A stretch of 64,000 nt of DNA from Edolisoma coerulescens (GCA_013397115.1 VWZW01002585.1:3347297-3411296), one strand, 5' to 3'. Positions 11,646 to 26,570 are shown, numbered from the stretch's first letter. The notes: generated by a model not told the origin, from the letters alone. Translations and numbers: made by a program.

Positions 11646-14600
11646 AGAGGATAACCCAGGACTTACTGACTCCAGCCATGTTGTCACTGCACCAGTCAAC
11701 TCTGTTTGAAAATAAATAAGCTTTTTGGTTATAGAATTTAAATGTCTCAAAATCTGATAACAATTTCAACAAATCTGTTCTCTAGTGCTTTCAAGAGGGA
11801 GAGATTTCTGATGTTTTTCATCTCTCAGTAAGTGAAAATATCTCAGGATTCCCATTTACCTGTACAGTGACTTTTTTCCCCTCCTTTCCAGCAGGTGGAA
11901 GTGGTAACAGAGCCAAGAAAGAGCTATTCCTTGTTGAAGTAATTGAGGGCAGCAGGTACAAGAGCCCAGGAGTGTTCAAATGCTAACAAGAATATATCAA
12001 GAATACATACAACATATAACAATTCACGGAAATGCAAAGTTGTCAAGTTCTTGTGAGTATTGTAATATATTATGAGTAACTTAATGACCTAAATTAAACA
12101 ATTCTTTCTCTGCATTTATTAGTTCTGCTGTATCGTCTCTTTCCAGATTCCAAGAATACACTGTCTTACAATTGAAATTTGTGAATGATGTGTGCCACAG
12201 GCAGTGGATGACTAGACTTTCAGTTCCTGTATAACTTCTCTTTTCAGTAATGATGTATTGAAGAGACAGTACACAGAACCAGTGTAGGAGGTCTAGTTTC
12301 TCCTGTAGCTTTCAGGCCACTCAGTTGCAAAGTCAGAAATATCAGAATCTAATGTTTCTCAGGTTATTCAGGGCTTGAATGTTGAGGAGTTCTGCTGGGA
12401 TCAGTTTTTCTTGCATATTTTCTGCCACTTGAAATGGTAGATTCCCAGCAATGTGTAGCTTTACTCTTGTGTTTTATTCATCATTGGTCTAGAAGATAAT
12501 TTTCATTATATGATCGTTACATCAATTTTTGTTTTGCTAGTGCATAAAGAAAAGGATTTTACATGCTACTTTGAACTTCAGTGGCAGTTTATTGTGGTGC
12601 CTAGAGAAAGTTTTGCATAGTTTAATTTCCTATAAAATGGAGAAGCATAGTACTAATAATATACTGCAAACGAAAAACTCATGAAATAAAATTAGTTGTT
12701 TACAAATCATGAATCTTAAGTGATATTTGCTTCCAGAATATAGTAGTAATATTGTTATTTAGCAAGGACTTAAAGAAAACTCCTAACCCTTTCACCTTCT
12801 GTGCCTCTTAACAAACATTTCCCTGTTGCTGTCATCACCACCTCGTACTTCCTTATTCTCCTCTTCCAGTTTGCAGTGTTTTATATATCCTAAAACACAT
12901 ATGTTGGCTTTGAAGGCCTGAAAAATACAAACCTGATCTTTCTGATGGGGAAGGCTCTACATAAAACAAAAGTTTAAGAAAGAGGAGAAAAATTAATGAC
13001 CAGAAGAAACAGCCAAGAACAACTGCTCCGAATGACTGTGGAGGACAGTGAGGCTGTTTTTGGGGTGGCTGTTTTACTGTTGTCCCTGTGTGGAGTGGTA
13101 CGGCCTTTGGTGAGCCATGGGACTTTGCAGTTTTCCCACTGAAGGCATTTCTCATCAGATGGGCCAAAGCAGCCAGCCCTAACGCCTCTGGCCACCCCCA
13201 ATCCTGCTGGCCACCAGGCAGGCACTAAGCAGATAAGGAAGCTGACAGATGCAGAAGATACATGATCCACATTAGAAGCATTGGTCTGTATCCTACCTTG
13301 TGCTTCTCTTCCTCTACCCCCTCCGAAAAAAGTCACCCTTACATTCCTGAGGGAGAATTTAATCCTGAGGATTGTTACTGCCTGTGATAATGGGAGAAGA
13401 GAGACGCACATCTCACTTCCCAAAAGCCCACATCTGGTTCAACTTCAGTGAACTATACACACCTCACTCAGCTTTCCTATCAGCACCATAGCACTGAGTG
13501 TGCAAACAGCACACCAGGCTGAGCAGTGGCTACCAAACACAAGGGTGTCCGGACCATGGCCCTACAACAAAAGACACGTCACTGCCCCTGCTGCTGCCAA
13601 AAAGTAAGGAGAGGAAAATCACAGGAAGAAGCAAAAGTAACAGCCAGATCTGATTTTCTGTTGATTTATGAGGTAATATTAATATTTGGAAATACACCGT
13701 TGGCTCATAGCAGGCTGAAGAAAATTCAGTAGACCTATATTCTTTTGAAATCTAAGACTCTGTCAAAAAATGAAAAGCTCTGTGAAATTGGGCAGGTTTT
13801 GCAAGGATTTCATTTAGGGGAAAAACCAGGAAACTCTTCTGATGATGCCAAAACATCCCATTCCTACATTTTTGGAATGAAACCCTTGGACTTGAAACTT
13901 GAAAAAAACCCCAGCTTTTCAAAATTCAGATAATAAACTGTATCAACATTAAAAATTAAGCAAATGCTATATTGTGAATGCCCTGAAATTATTACTTTCT
14001 AATTATTTCACTTCATGGAGAGTTTGACAACAACTTAATTTTTCCTCAAAGTCAGAATTAGTTTTGAATTCTTAAGCTCCTTTGTGAGGTAGAATATATT
14101 TTTTCTGCATAGTGTTAATGTTTCACAAGGGGAAATGTTGTCAAAACCTGATGAATAGGAGAACAGGGCAATTGTGTCTCTGAAGCTTAATTGGTGTAGA
14201 ACCATTCAAGTAGGGATTTCAGACCCTCTGTAACTTGTTTTCCAGGATAATGAGATGCACAGAAGGGAACTTAGATTTATCTGAATGAAAAATTTTATGA
14301 ATCTGGTTACATTTTATGGCAAACTCAGACTGAGTTTTGGATTTCTCATGAAAACTTATTGGAAGTTTATGTGAAAGCAAGTTTTGCGTTACATACTTCG
14401 TCCATCCAAATGCTTTGGCTTCTAACCCTAGAAGTGAACACTTTTTTCCACTGGGTGGAATTTGATCTGGTCTGAATGAATTCTTATCCTTGTTTTTCTA
14501 CTTGTCCCTTTGTCTTCTTCTAGGTCTTTTTTTTCTGTTTGTGCCATCTGATACTGGTGTTTTTCCCATTCCTGGGTGAACAACATTCTCCTCCTCCTAC

Positions 14601-15082
14601 CTACAGTCATTTGGAACAGACAGCCATTTCTCTGCCTACCTGAATACCCATGATTTTCCATACATAACCCAAAAGTAAAAATTAAAAAGCTTTGTCTTTT
14701 GACTTTCTGAATGTTACCTCCATCTTGTTATTAAAGGTTTTTTATTCTTCTGTAAATGCTTTATTTAACACAGTAAAGCCTTTTGGGATAGCCTTTATAT
14801 GATAGAAATTATAAAAATGGATTTACATTGTGCTGTGAATGATGATACTTAAACTACTCATATGCCTACATTCTTCCTCTCAACCTCTATTCCTTTATGA
14901 GCAGAGAATGGAGCATACTTAAGGAAAACAAGATTCATTTCCTTAAAAACCTCTAAGCTAATGCATTGTTATGTTTGTTACTGTGGTTTCTGTGAGAGGC
15001 AGATGGATAACAATGTGGGCGCTTCTAAAGAAAAGCATTTCCAAAGCAATACCCAGATCAGTGGCTGTTTTCTGCACCAGCG

Positions 15083-15108
15083 CTTCCTTCCTTCCTTCCT
15101 TCCTTCCT
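15083..15108. repeat. CTTC tetranucleotide microsatellite
   Basis: Six and a half perfect CTTC units, flanked on the right by further pyrimidine-rich sequence up to about 15120. Likely length-polymorphic. Confidence 0.95.
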
Positions 15109-17510
15109 CTTCCTCTTTCTGCTTGATTCATGATGAAATGTGAGACCCTATGCAGCAGGAAAAAACAATTTTCCCACATGGTGGAATTTTACTGATCTCA
15201 GAGTGTCATAAGATATGGCTACACTCTGTATTGAACCTGCCTCGAGGCCCAGGGGAAGCCTTGACCTACGGGCTACCTCCACAGTGTGAAATGAGGTGAC
15301 AGCTAGCCCTGAGACTGCTTACTGCAGGGACAGCGGCGAGAGCCAGCAGCGGGCACTGGGGTGCACAATACAGCAAGAACCACGTCCTTCAGGCAACAGC
15401 ACAGGTGTGCAAGGCCAAGTGCACAGTCCAGGTACAAAACACAGCAGTCCTCTGCCTGGGCAGTCATTCATACAGCCATGTAAACTGATGTGAGAGTCAC
15501 ATATGGGACTGCGCTTTTCTAGCCCATTTCCTCCAGAACAAAGAAAGGTGGAGCAAAACAACAGCAATGGCTTTGACTGCCCCTTCATCATCTTGCACAG
15601 AGTGGAAGCATCCCTAAAGTAGGGCTAGCTGGGTGCACTTGTGTGTGTGAACCGAGAAGCTGTGTATGCAGTCACTCTTAACACCAGTATGTTGTGTCTG
15701 TGTCTAGGTCCTCCGAAAACCAGACAACTATTATGAAGACGTAAATTCTGATGCTGAAAGTTTACCATTCAAAAATCTGTGTCTTTTAGTAACTTGCAAA
15801 TTAAGAGACTTCATTTTGTAAAGCGTGATCAACAATGTGAGTTACCTAAATCAGTCTCCAAGATCTTGTCACTAGCCAGACTAATAATCCAATACTCTTT
15901 CAAAAGTCTTCACAATAATGGACATATTTTCAGCTTTCTCAGGTCGGGCAACTTATGAAAGGGAACTATGTGGCTCCATGCAGAGCTGCAAGTGATTCTT
16001 AGCAGCTTACCCTACAGTACCTCATGCAGGGACTTGTGCTACATTCCCGTGGATTATGGACTTCATCAGAATCTTTGAAATGAAGTAGCTATCCAATATA
16101 TACAGGGATCTCACAGGCAGCTAAAACTTTATTGACACTGGGGAAGTACACACATTTATTTATTAAACAAGAAAATATCTTATACGCACGTGCAGAGACA
16201 CATGAACACACACATGCCATCAGAGTACATGGGGATGAGGAAATCTGCGACATTATCACCTGAGATAGAAGACATGAGGGAAAGAGACTTCTGTGCACTG
16301 CACTTATTTTACCCCTGTTTCTCATTACATGGATAACCTTAGAACTGTTCTTGTTAGCATTTAGAAAAAGGGAAAAATCTAGCCTCCTGCAGGGGAGCTA
16401 TTATTGCTAGAATGTACTAGCATTATCTTGCTTATGGGGTGGCATATTGTTTATGCAGCCTATTTATCAGTGTAGGAATATATCTACCAATATAGCAATA
16501 TCTCTGCAGTAATGGCATACACGAATAAAAGAGTTTTCATGAACACAGAGTTCCTGCCTGTAGCATGTACATCTCAGATACTAAAGGATTATTTACCTAT
16601 CATTAAGATATGGATTTTTTTATCTAGTCCAGTTTTTCTTGCAGCAGAAATCATATTAAACTCTCTAGCTATTATATCTAACATCCATTGGGCACCTTTT
16701 CATTCTGGGTAACCTAATATAAATGAAGAAAATAAATCCACAGCAATTTGTTGAGGCGCCTTTTTCACCCTGCCCCCCTCCTCCCTTTCCTGAATTAAAT
16801 TCACATAATAAAATCCAAGGGTTGCATTTCACTCACATCCGCTTCAATTAGCTTGCACGACTTTGTATGAAATTTTTAATGGAAGAAAAAAGCTAAAACA
16901 TAATATTTTTAAACCATTGTATAGGGTAAAAATGCTGCATACAACACAATGTGCTTATATGTCACACAACAGTCAGATGGGCTTTAAAATTCAGTGTGAG
17001 CCTTCCCAGTGTTCCATTTCTCTCATATTTTCCCATTATAGGACGTCTTTTAAGAGATTTTAGTGATTTTAATTTAATGAAATATTGTTCTACAATGTTG
17101 CTTTAGGAAGTGTTTTCTTGACTGAAACAACCAGGGCTAATAATAAGAAAAACATTAATAGTAGCCATATAATGGCTGAAAACTGCAGTCAGTCAAGAGA
17201 TTCTAATGCAGTATTTGTTTTTTTTCCTCTTGGATAATGGATTTCTGTTGAATGGTAAATTTATTTTTGTTTTTTAAGATTGCTTTTTGCTTAAAATTTC
17301 CTATTTCTGCTGAAAGACAAAGGGTAGTTTGGATACTGATAGAAGAACTTTATAGGAAAATTGTAAATAATTAAAAAAATTGGTTTAGTAATATTTTTCA
17401 CTAGGGAGAAAAATATTTTCTGAGAATAATATATGAGGAGTAGGTGTAAAAGTTGACTTCATTAATCCATTAACTGTATGTGCAAATCAGCTCATTTACA
17501 TTGCCTTTTT

Positions 17511-17552
17511 GATACCCCCCGTTTAGGGTATCCCCCACCCATCCGAGGTGGG
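17511..17552. other. Two adjacent GC-rich hairpins
   Basis: GATACCC (17511-17517) pairs with GGGTATC (17526-17532) over an 8-base loop, and CCCACC (17534-17539) pairs with GGTGGG (17547-17552) over a 7-base loop. They stand out as C/G-rich structure inside AT-rich DNA. Function is unknown, and they could be the end of an unrecognised repeat. Confidence 0.6.
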
Positions 17553-19637
17553 TCAAAAAGTTAATAACACAGAGACACCTGGTTACATATCATATTCTGC
17601 CTCCCTTCTGAAACTTCTGGTGTTTGGCATCGGGGCACCATTGGAGGAGCAGAGGGAGAATGAAGTTATTCCCATCTTGCTGCACACAGGATATTTACAG
17701 CTAGAAAATAATCCAAATTGTCTCTTCTTCTGTCTCACCTTAGGCTGTCTGAAAAATTGTCCGCTGCCATATAAAGGAATCATTGACTATGCTTTTATGC
17801 CACTGCAGCAAGAAGATTTTGCAATTATAGTCAGAGTTAGAGCCAGAGGTGTCAGTTCCTTCATGTCTGTAATGTGGAAGTAGGTATCTTGTTTGGTCCA
17901 TGGATTAATCTGAAAAGTCATGAGTTTTTCCAGCTAGGTATCTCACATGCTGGCTTCAACCAACCAATTACCTGAGGTAATTAAAAAGTGTAAAACTTTG
18001 CATGTTATGTTGGCTGTGTCCTGTTGGGTGGTTCCCTGTTTAATTCAGTCATATAAGGGTTTCAGCCCAGGTCCTTCCGTGGCTGCCCTTTTGAATCCTC
18101 CTGGAGGAACAGTGCCAATAACCAGGGTGTTACAGGAAAGGAGCATGGACCAAACATCTCCTGAGGGACAGCGAATCAGCTCTGCACAAGTCACAGGAGA
18201 AAAAGGGGACCAGAAAACACAGGGTTGAAACTCAGTGGTACCCAGTGGATCAAATGAGGTTTTTTTCAGTTACTGGAGAGATCTGTTTGTTCTTGACCTT
18301 TCTTCATCCTAATCCCTTTTGCATGTGTAATATATTTAAGAGAATGAAGTCCTCCTAATAAGGCTGAATTGAGGAAATTAGAGCCTCCACTGACTTAAAT
18401 AAGGGCATGTGTTAACCTGAAGATTATCTTATCCCAAGCCTCTCCTGCAATACAGTCATATCTCTTATAATAACTAAACACCACTGAAATACTGTAGTCG
18501 AGTCCTGTGTTCTACTTTTATAGATGCATAATACACATACAATGATACTATGTTTATTCATTCTGTTTATTGGTTCGAACATGATTTTTAATGTGTAACA
18601 TAAAAAGAGGTTTTCAAGTTTAATTGGACTGTCAACCCCATCATGCTCATCTTTATCTCTGGCCGTTTTTACTTCCAGACTAGCATTTTTTATAGGATAT
18701 CCACGCATAATAAAACATCCAAACAACTTTTTCACGTCATCTTCAATGAATTCAGAGGATGCAACAGTTTGCACACTCCTCCGCACACATTTTATTAATC
18801 CCACTTTCATTCTACAAGGCTACAGAGAATCATGTCATAAATATCTGTCTTGCACTCACGAATTGATATACTATTTTCTTCTATGATCCCCTCTCTCGAC
18901 TCATAGCTTAAAAATCTGGCAAAAGGTATTCCATGTTCTATTTTCTCACTTCAGTAAAATTTCAAAATGTTACAGAAAATCCTGTTCCAAAACTGACAAC
19001 ATCGCTCAATCGTATGGTGTTATTTTTAGAAAATCAGAGAATATGGTTCTGTACAATAAATTTATAAGATCAGGCTGAAATCTGACATAAAATAGACACT
19101 GAAATAAATGGATATATACCAGCTTGCACCTATCGAGGTTCTGGTCCAGAGAACATGGTGCTGAAAGCCTTTTATAGCATTATATAGTTTTCAGACCCAC
19201 TTAACTGTGATTTAATGTCAACTACACATCAAGTACCTTATTCTTGAAAATAGACTCGTAAATATTCACACAGTTCAAACCGAACCCATATGCAACTGTA
19301 TGCGTGATATTGAATGTGTGTAAATTAAATGGTGTTTGTGAACCTTATTCGCCTTTGCTGGCCACAAAACTGAAGACAGTAGTATTCTAAGCTGGCCAAA
19401 ATTGCTGTTCAAAAACAGTTCCACCATACGATATATCTACGATGAAACTGTCTTTTGCCCTCTTCCTTCCCCACACATCTTGTCACAATAAAGATCTGGG
19501 TACTTCGTGTCATCATTTGTAATTTGACGCTGAATTATTGGGGTGTGGAAATATACTACCATCTTTGTAATAGGATTCTCCTTTTGCTATAATCTTTCCT
19601 TGAATGCTTATTTTTCAGCCAGTAGGTCACCAACAAT

Positions 19638-19675
19638 AGATGTGAGAGTCTGTCATCAATGACAGATGTGAGAGT
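19638..19675. repeat. Tight hairpin inside a partial 26-bp tandem duplication
   Basis: AGATGTGAGAGT occurs at 19638-19649 and again at 19664-19675, a period of 26 bases. Between and overlapping them, TCTGTCAT (19649-19656) and ATGACAGA (19659-19666) form a perfect 8-bp inverted repeat with a 2-base centre. This is probably replication-slippage structure rather than a gene. Confidence 0.65.
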
Positions 19676-22658
19676 TACTCTGAGGAGACCATACTCATCT
19701 TGTGGTCAGATTTGTGCTCAGACTTTAAGCCTGGGAGTAAAAAAAACTCAGAAATTTTTATTTTTGGTTCAATAGCCCAACATTTCTTTAGACTGCTCTT
19801 AGCAGATTTTTGGCCCTGACTAGTGGCATGTGGCACAAACTGACTTGTGATATTTTTTTTTCTGCTTTGGATGTCGGAGGTCTTGTGAGATCATCTGTTT
19901 TTTCCTAAAATTCCTGCCATCTTGAGCCAAAACCTCATGAGAATAGTTGTTCTTGGAACATTTTTTTAATATGAAAACCAGAATGAGAAAAATAGGCCTC
20001 TCTTGGTTTTGGATTTGCCCCACAACAAAACCCAATACTTTGTTTAAATATACATATTCTGATCTGAGGTCTCCTTGCTACCCCCTCCGTCAATAAGTAT
20101 AAAAGGGGGTTTAATTGCAAAATAAATTTTAAGGCTCTTGTAACAAATTCTGAGGGGCATCATATTCCACAGGCACTTTCTAGACTCCTTGACTTCTTTC
20201 TATTTACTGGTTTTGGTTTTGTTATTTTTTCGTTGGTTATTTTTGGTTCTTTAATTAAGAGGTACATGTTACATAATAATTAATACAACACCTGTGACTG
20301 TTTGCCTAACACAGTGTTTTACACTTCCACCACCCAAAAGCAAATAAAATGTTTTTATTGCTATCTATTATGTGTTAGCTATTATTTCTTACAAGAAAAT
20401 GAGAAAAAGACATTCAAAGATTTTGAGGAGAGACAACAGAAAACTGACAATAGATTATTCTTAATCAGACAGCAGAAGCTAATGCCACAAGAGATATATT
20501 TGCACAGGAAACTAATTTTTTATAAAGGATTATGTTATGTACATAGATAACAAGACTATCTCAATGAAATTTTACTCTATAAAAGAGGTTTTGATATAAA
20601 AGTAGAATCTGTGAGTTAGTCAATCTGAGAGTATTTAAGAGAGGAGGAAATTTTTATTTCTGGAAGATATTTTTTTCCACATCTATTATTTATTACAGAG
20701 CCTTTGCCTTTAAATGAGATCCTATATAAAAACGAACTGAATTAGCTAGACACACCTGATACACAAGTTTGTTTTTCAGATTCCTACATGAAAAACAGGG
20801 GAATTCTCATAAAATAACCAACTGAGAATTATAGTTCCTTTTCAAGCCAAACTGCCTAGGACTTACATACTGAAGATGGTCAACCTGCTGCTTTAGAGCT
20901 GCATTTGACTTCCTGGACATTCAGGTACACCTTCCATGTTGGGTGTATCTTCTCTGACCACTTTCAGGTGCCTGATGATATGGAGGGTCTTTTCTAAGTC
21001 AAACCCCCAGCTCCATCTGATGGAATCCTGAAAGATCAGACACTCCTCTGTGGAGGAATGGGACTGGTGTCGTGGTCAGTTCTGCTCCCTAGTCAGGTCC
21101 CAGAACCTCCCCACCCTTTGGCTCTTCAACAATTTCAGCTGAGGCCGTGAAAAAAAACAAAGAATAAAATGAAGAGAATAAAAAGAAGCTTCCTATGTCA
21201 GGGAAGTCAAAATCTTTCTTCTAAGTCATTATTACCAACAATCTCAGCCATTGTTCTGTAATGAGGTTTGATGTTTTAAACTACAAAGACACACATTTAA
21301 GATATAGAACAATGTTTCTGGCTTTTGTATGTATTTTTTTTTAATTCTAGAAATTGTTTTTCTCTATTTGATATAAATCTGAAGGCAGGAACTCATTCTA
21401 GATACACGCGTGGATGCAGTATGGACATATCAAAAGGAATTAATATATACAGGTGCAGATAAAAGAAGCAGGAATAAATGTATACAGGCAGTGGGTATAA
21501 GAGAAGACAAAAGGCAGGGAAGAAGCTAAGTACAAATAAAAGAGAATATGAGAAGGCTGCTGTGTTAGGTTAATGCTATGGGAAATTTAAGTACTTTAAG
21601 ACCCTCAGATGTAAGATACTATGAAAGTATAAAGCTTTTTTTTTTTTTTTTGTCTAAAATTTGAGTTGAGCCAATGCAGTCTGAAAGCAGCTCCTAAATA
21701 TGATTATATGAGGCTATGGACACAATTTCTGCCAGGTATCATGAATTTCAGTGTATTGCTGTGTTATTAAAAGCAACCAGCAGTGTGAACCTGCTGCATT
21801 ATTAACATGTTACATTAGCCTTAATAGTTAATCCAGTATTCATATTCATATCGTGGGCTCTTCTTCTAAGAGAGAGTAACAGCTTTCTAAATGCTTTTAA
21901 GATTTCCAGGAATAAAATTAAAGCATGTTTAAGTGCTTGTTGGAAATTGTGTGCAGAATTCCGAATAAGGGAGTTATTGCATTGTATCAGGACCCTTAAG
22001 AGATTCAGCTGAGAAATAAATTATGTAAACAATGCAATATGTGTGTGTGTCTACAGCTGTATATCAATATCACCTATATCTATGTATACAAATATCCTTA
22101 TCCTTTTCTGTCAGTCTGGAATGTGTTATGCTGGAGACACTGAACCTTTCAAAAGAGATGCAAGACATGTTTTTAATGTTGCTTCAGAATTCAGAGGCAA
22201 AACAAAAACTGGATAAATACTTCATTATATTTTATAAACAATCTGCTTTCTGATAATTATTATGGAGCAACTTCTCATTCTTTTTAATGAAGTTTGACTC
22301 TGAATGAATATGTGGGAAATTAATTTTGGTGAAATAATTCAGTTCAGAGTAATGTATCCTAAATGAGATTTGTTGAAACCCTCATGGTTTCAGCCTGTAG
22401 TTACAGTGAGAAGAGTGAGCGCTGATGGAGGAGAGGAGGACAGGTGCCAGTCAGAGGCTGCAAGAACAATCTACCTCTGCCCCTCAGTTCTGAAGGGAGT
22501 TGTATTGGAGCTACAGGAAGGCCCCACATTCAGCTTGGCTGCGGGTTCAGATTGGATTTCCTCTCTGCAGCTGCTCCACACTCCACTTGCAAAAAGTCCA
22601 AACATCTGGGTTTAATGTGAATGGAGTGGATTTCAAGCTTAATTCTTCTCTTTGTCTC

Positions 22659-22684
22659 TGTGTGTGTGAGTATGTGTGTGTGTG
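22659..22684. repeat. TG dinucleotide microsatellite
   Basis: Interrupted (TG)n run with one AGTA interruption. Alternating purine-pyrimidine sequence, likely length-variable. Confidence 0.9.
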
Positions 22685-25600
22685 AAATAATCTTTCTAGA
22701 ATACTTTATTGCTTTCCTAAATCTTTCATTTGTTTTGCATCCTTACTATTTATTTGGGTATGAAATACACAATCAGTAAAGAGCCTTGTCTCCTGTCCCA
22801 TTTCCTGCTCTGCCTTCAGAACATACTATTATTTGTATTGTCTGGAAAACATATTGAAGACCTAACTGAAATACTGTGAATCATCAACATTTTTTTTACA
22901 ACTTATTCTAGCATAGGTGTTTCAGGTGCAGGAATCCCTGCTGACAACTGTATTTTTTTTTTAAGAGGACTAATAGGAAAAAAAATCATTTATTGGACCA
23001 TAAAGATTGATTTTTGAGCTCTCTCCCTTGGCAGTGTTATATCTCGCCCTCCGTTTATGATGTTCTATGTCTTATATGCATTGGGCACATTATTAAACCT
23101 CATGTGAGAGAATGGAAGAAAAAATATCAGGTAGTAAATAACTGGTTTGCTTATCATGCCTCCCAGTTTGATTTTGGTAGGTTCCGGAGAACACAGGTGT
23201 AGGATACTGAATTATAGCAAATAAAAGACTAAAACATAACAAAGCTACCTGAGGGTTTGGCTGAAGTCCCTGTGCAAACTGTGATTAACTGAATACCTAC
23301 CCTGGAATGCTGGTTTGGCAAGAGGTTATACACACATGAATGAATCTGTCTGCATACTTAGACACTGCAGTTAAACTTCTTTCTCATAAAAGAAAAAAAG
23401 GTGTTATTTCCGATTGTTGAATATAGTTTGAGTCTGTCTGTTTTGATTTAAACTCCTCATCCTCAGAAGAAAAGTGAGGTGACAAGTGTCCTACATGTAT
23501 AAGAGACTGGGAAGAAGAGGAGAAGCAGCAGTCAAAGACACGTTTGGGTGCATGAAGGCAGCTAGGCAGGACTTATTCCTAAAAATTAGAGTTCCTCTGG
23601 GAAATGGAGGCTGATCTCAGTGTAAAATGCTGAAGGTCTATTAATGTAAATTTACCTGAGCTTATATCTCAAAACCCACAAGACCAGCAGTGAAGAACTG
23701 GTCACATGTTAATGGAACTTAACAGATAATATATGGAATATACTTACACATAGAGTGGATTAAACATAAACCCAGAATTTTCAGCAGAGCCTAAGGGAGC
23801 TGAAAATCAGTGGTTTGTGAGCACATGAAGGTTTGCCCATGTGGAAAGACAGACAGAACACTAGTCAAAGACTCTTTCTGCTGCAGTTATGCTACTGGTA
23901 TAGATACAGCCTTACTTATACTCACAACCCCCTTTTAGAGGGCTAACTATAAATTGCATATCAGGCTAATATAAATTAATCCAGGTTTAAGATATCTGGA
24001 CAATGATTATGTATTAGTGTCCCTTGGGCTGGTTTCTATATGCTCTAAAGCTGCATATGATTGTGGGGACATGGTACAGTCAGAGGAGAAAAGTCATTGC
24101 TTGCTATTAAAGAACGTACCTTCTGACTATATTTACTGTCTTTTTACTTTATTTTTTGTTGCTTTCCATGTATATTTCATATATGCTAACAATCTGGATC
24201 GTGGACATTAACCCTACATCTACAGAGTAAGCCCAAAGCCATTTTACTCTATTTCTCTGCTTCCATTATAGAGAGTCAGATGAACATTTCTGTTTGGGTA
24301 CATCTCCAGCTGGGAACACTATAGCACATGTGTCCTGCACAAAAGAGCACATGATGGTCCTGGATGCCTCTGTCTCACGTGATGTGAGATGGTTAGAAAT
24401 TTCCTCTGTTTTTCCTTTTGCAGACATGCTGTGCATGAACTTGCAGAGAAGAGGGACCTCGCCCTTGATTTATAATCAAGTCATGAGCTCATCTGTGCTC
24501 TAAAAGAGTCTATTGTCCACATCTTTCTAGTTTTTCTTCAGGAAAGTTTTGCCAGGGTGTGGAGAACTGGCCCCAAAAAGTAGTTTTTCTTCTTCCACAT
24601 TTAAATTACTTCTGACCCTTCCCCGATTTTAATATTTTTATTTCCTCAGCTTTTTTCCTAATTTCCCTGGAAATTCAAGGTTTCTTAACAGCAATTATTT
24701 TTTCCCATGCCAGCAAGAGGGTTCTGGTACTTGCTGCAATCAGGGGGTGAGAAAAAATACTGCCCCAAAGATTCTGCATCAGATAACCTGATTTTTTATT
24801 TATTTTTTTGTGTGGTGACAGCATTTTGTTTTGGTGTGTGTGGGGACAGTGGTTGTATGACAGTAGAGTGATTCCAACACTCTGCTCCCTTTGGCAGTTA
24901 TACCTAAAATCAGCCTCACCAGGAGGTCACCAGATTCATGTAACAGCTACTGGGGAATCATTTTCTTCTGCATATCTCACTCAGTAACATCCCTGACTAT
25001 TTTTTTTTATTGCAAGATTTTGCTAAAGATTTCTGGGCATCCTTTTTTTTTTTTACTACAATGGGCAACGAAATCTGCCCATATAGGTGCATACCATCCC
25101 TAATTCCTGCAAAGAGCTGCTCGCCATACACAAAAACCACCCGTATAGCAATTAAATTCAGGCACTTGGTGGAAAACGGCCAGTTCATTTTGCATCTACT
25201 TGTTTTGAGAAAAAGACTCCCCCCACCTTCATCTGAATAGGCAAGATTGACATAAAAAAGTACTTCAAGAGCTGAACTCATCTACTGAACACAAATACAG
25301 TGAGTTTCTGTATATCTTTAAATGTTTTATATGTCCTAGTCATATATAATTTATTGTGTTGTGAAGCTGAGCCCTTCTTTGAATGAAAATTTTACTGTCG
25401 GAGCCTGGGGTACTTTAGTCTGATGATTTAAAACTCTCAATGCGCTCGTAGCAAATAGCACTTTTTATTACAGCATGTTTGTCCAAGAGGTCAACTTTCA
25501 GCACAGCAGGATTTCTTCCCACTGTAGAATAATTTCTGATGGCAAGAATCTCCCATCTTAATTCATCTGGTGCTGAATGCAGTAGCCAACACTTTCTCAG

Positions 25601-26386
25601 AGGCTCATTAGACTGGACCTGCCAAGAAAATGCACAAGAAAAGTGTGAAAGCTTCACCTTTCCTCATGCAAGCATTCTTGCTAGCAGATCATACAGCATG
25701 TTAAATGCTGTATGCCTGCTTATACCCCTTTGGTCTTAAGATTCCCATTTATAGTTTTGCACCAGCATTTCATTTTCTCAGAGGTGATGTTGAATCTAAT
25801 CTGCCTTGTGATGATGTTAAATTCATTTTGGAGATGAGTAAAAGTGACTAAAATTATGTGCATGTTTCCTGTGAAATATTGTACACCAAGCAGGTCCTAG
25901 ATTAAAAGACAAGCTTGACTTTAAAGGTAATGTGATTAATTTCCTCAGCCAAAAACAGCTAGATAGTTTTCATGCTCAGGCTGATACAGTATAGATGCCC
26001 TATTACACCCATTTACAGTCTCCATCCCTTTGCTCAGCCCCTGCTGAGCCTATTAAGTTGGTATCAAGTCAACTTGTCCCTCAGTGATAGTACACAAACT
26101 CTCAGAGTGCTGCAGAATTCTGCATCTGTCCTTTTACCTGTCACTTCAGCCTCCTTTTACTGATGTTAAAAGAAATCTTTACTGTCAGTCATATAACCAA
26201 TTCACTTTGTTCACAGGCTGTGACAACCTTGTTGTGTTTCTCCCACCACAGAACCGACTTCTGTGAATTAGTATTCTCAAAATTTAGACTAGCTCATTAG
26301 TCTGAATAAATTTGAAAGGTTGCTGTTCACATTTTTTTAAAAAAAATGTAGCTCAGCTTTGCTTGGATATAATTTAGGCATCTTTA

Positions 26387-26445
26387 GAAAAAAAAAAAAA
26401 AGAAAAAACCCACAAACACAAAAAACCCCAACAACCAAACAGCCC
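26387..26445. repeat. A-run grading into A/C-rich tract
   Basis: A run of about 15 A is followed by AAAAAACCCACAAACACAAA and AACCCCAACAACCAAAC. The composition resembles the other A/C tracts in the window. No retroposed body is recognisable upstream of it. Confidence 0.75.
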
Positions 26446-26570
26446 AGCTCCCAAGTATTCACTTTATGATTTCAGAGCTAAAGGGTCTCTCAGTGGCTTC
26501 TTTTGAGCTAATATAAATTTAATCAAATCTTCCAAGTTTTTTCCAGCCTCCCCCTCTCCCCCTCTTTTTC

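Noticed and set aside
13780..13820. Possible antisense MIR (CTCTGTGAAATTGGGCAGG)
   Set aside because: Only about 20 bases resemble the MIR antisense, which is not enough to separate it from chance.
15708..15818. Possible coding exon after a CTAG acceptor, reading VLRKPDNYYEDVNSDAESLP
   Set aside because: The peptide looks plausible, but the upstream polypyrimidine tract is weak, the frame ends in a stop with no donor site, and I recognise no protein match.
17548..18228. Open frames of 111 and 93 codons next to the double hairpin
   Set aside because: No recognisable domain and no shared frame. Most likely chance.
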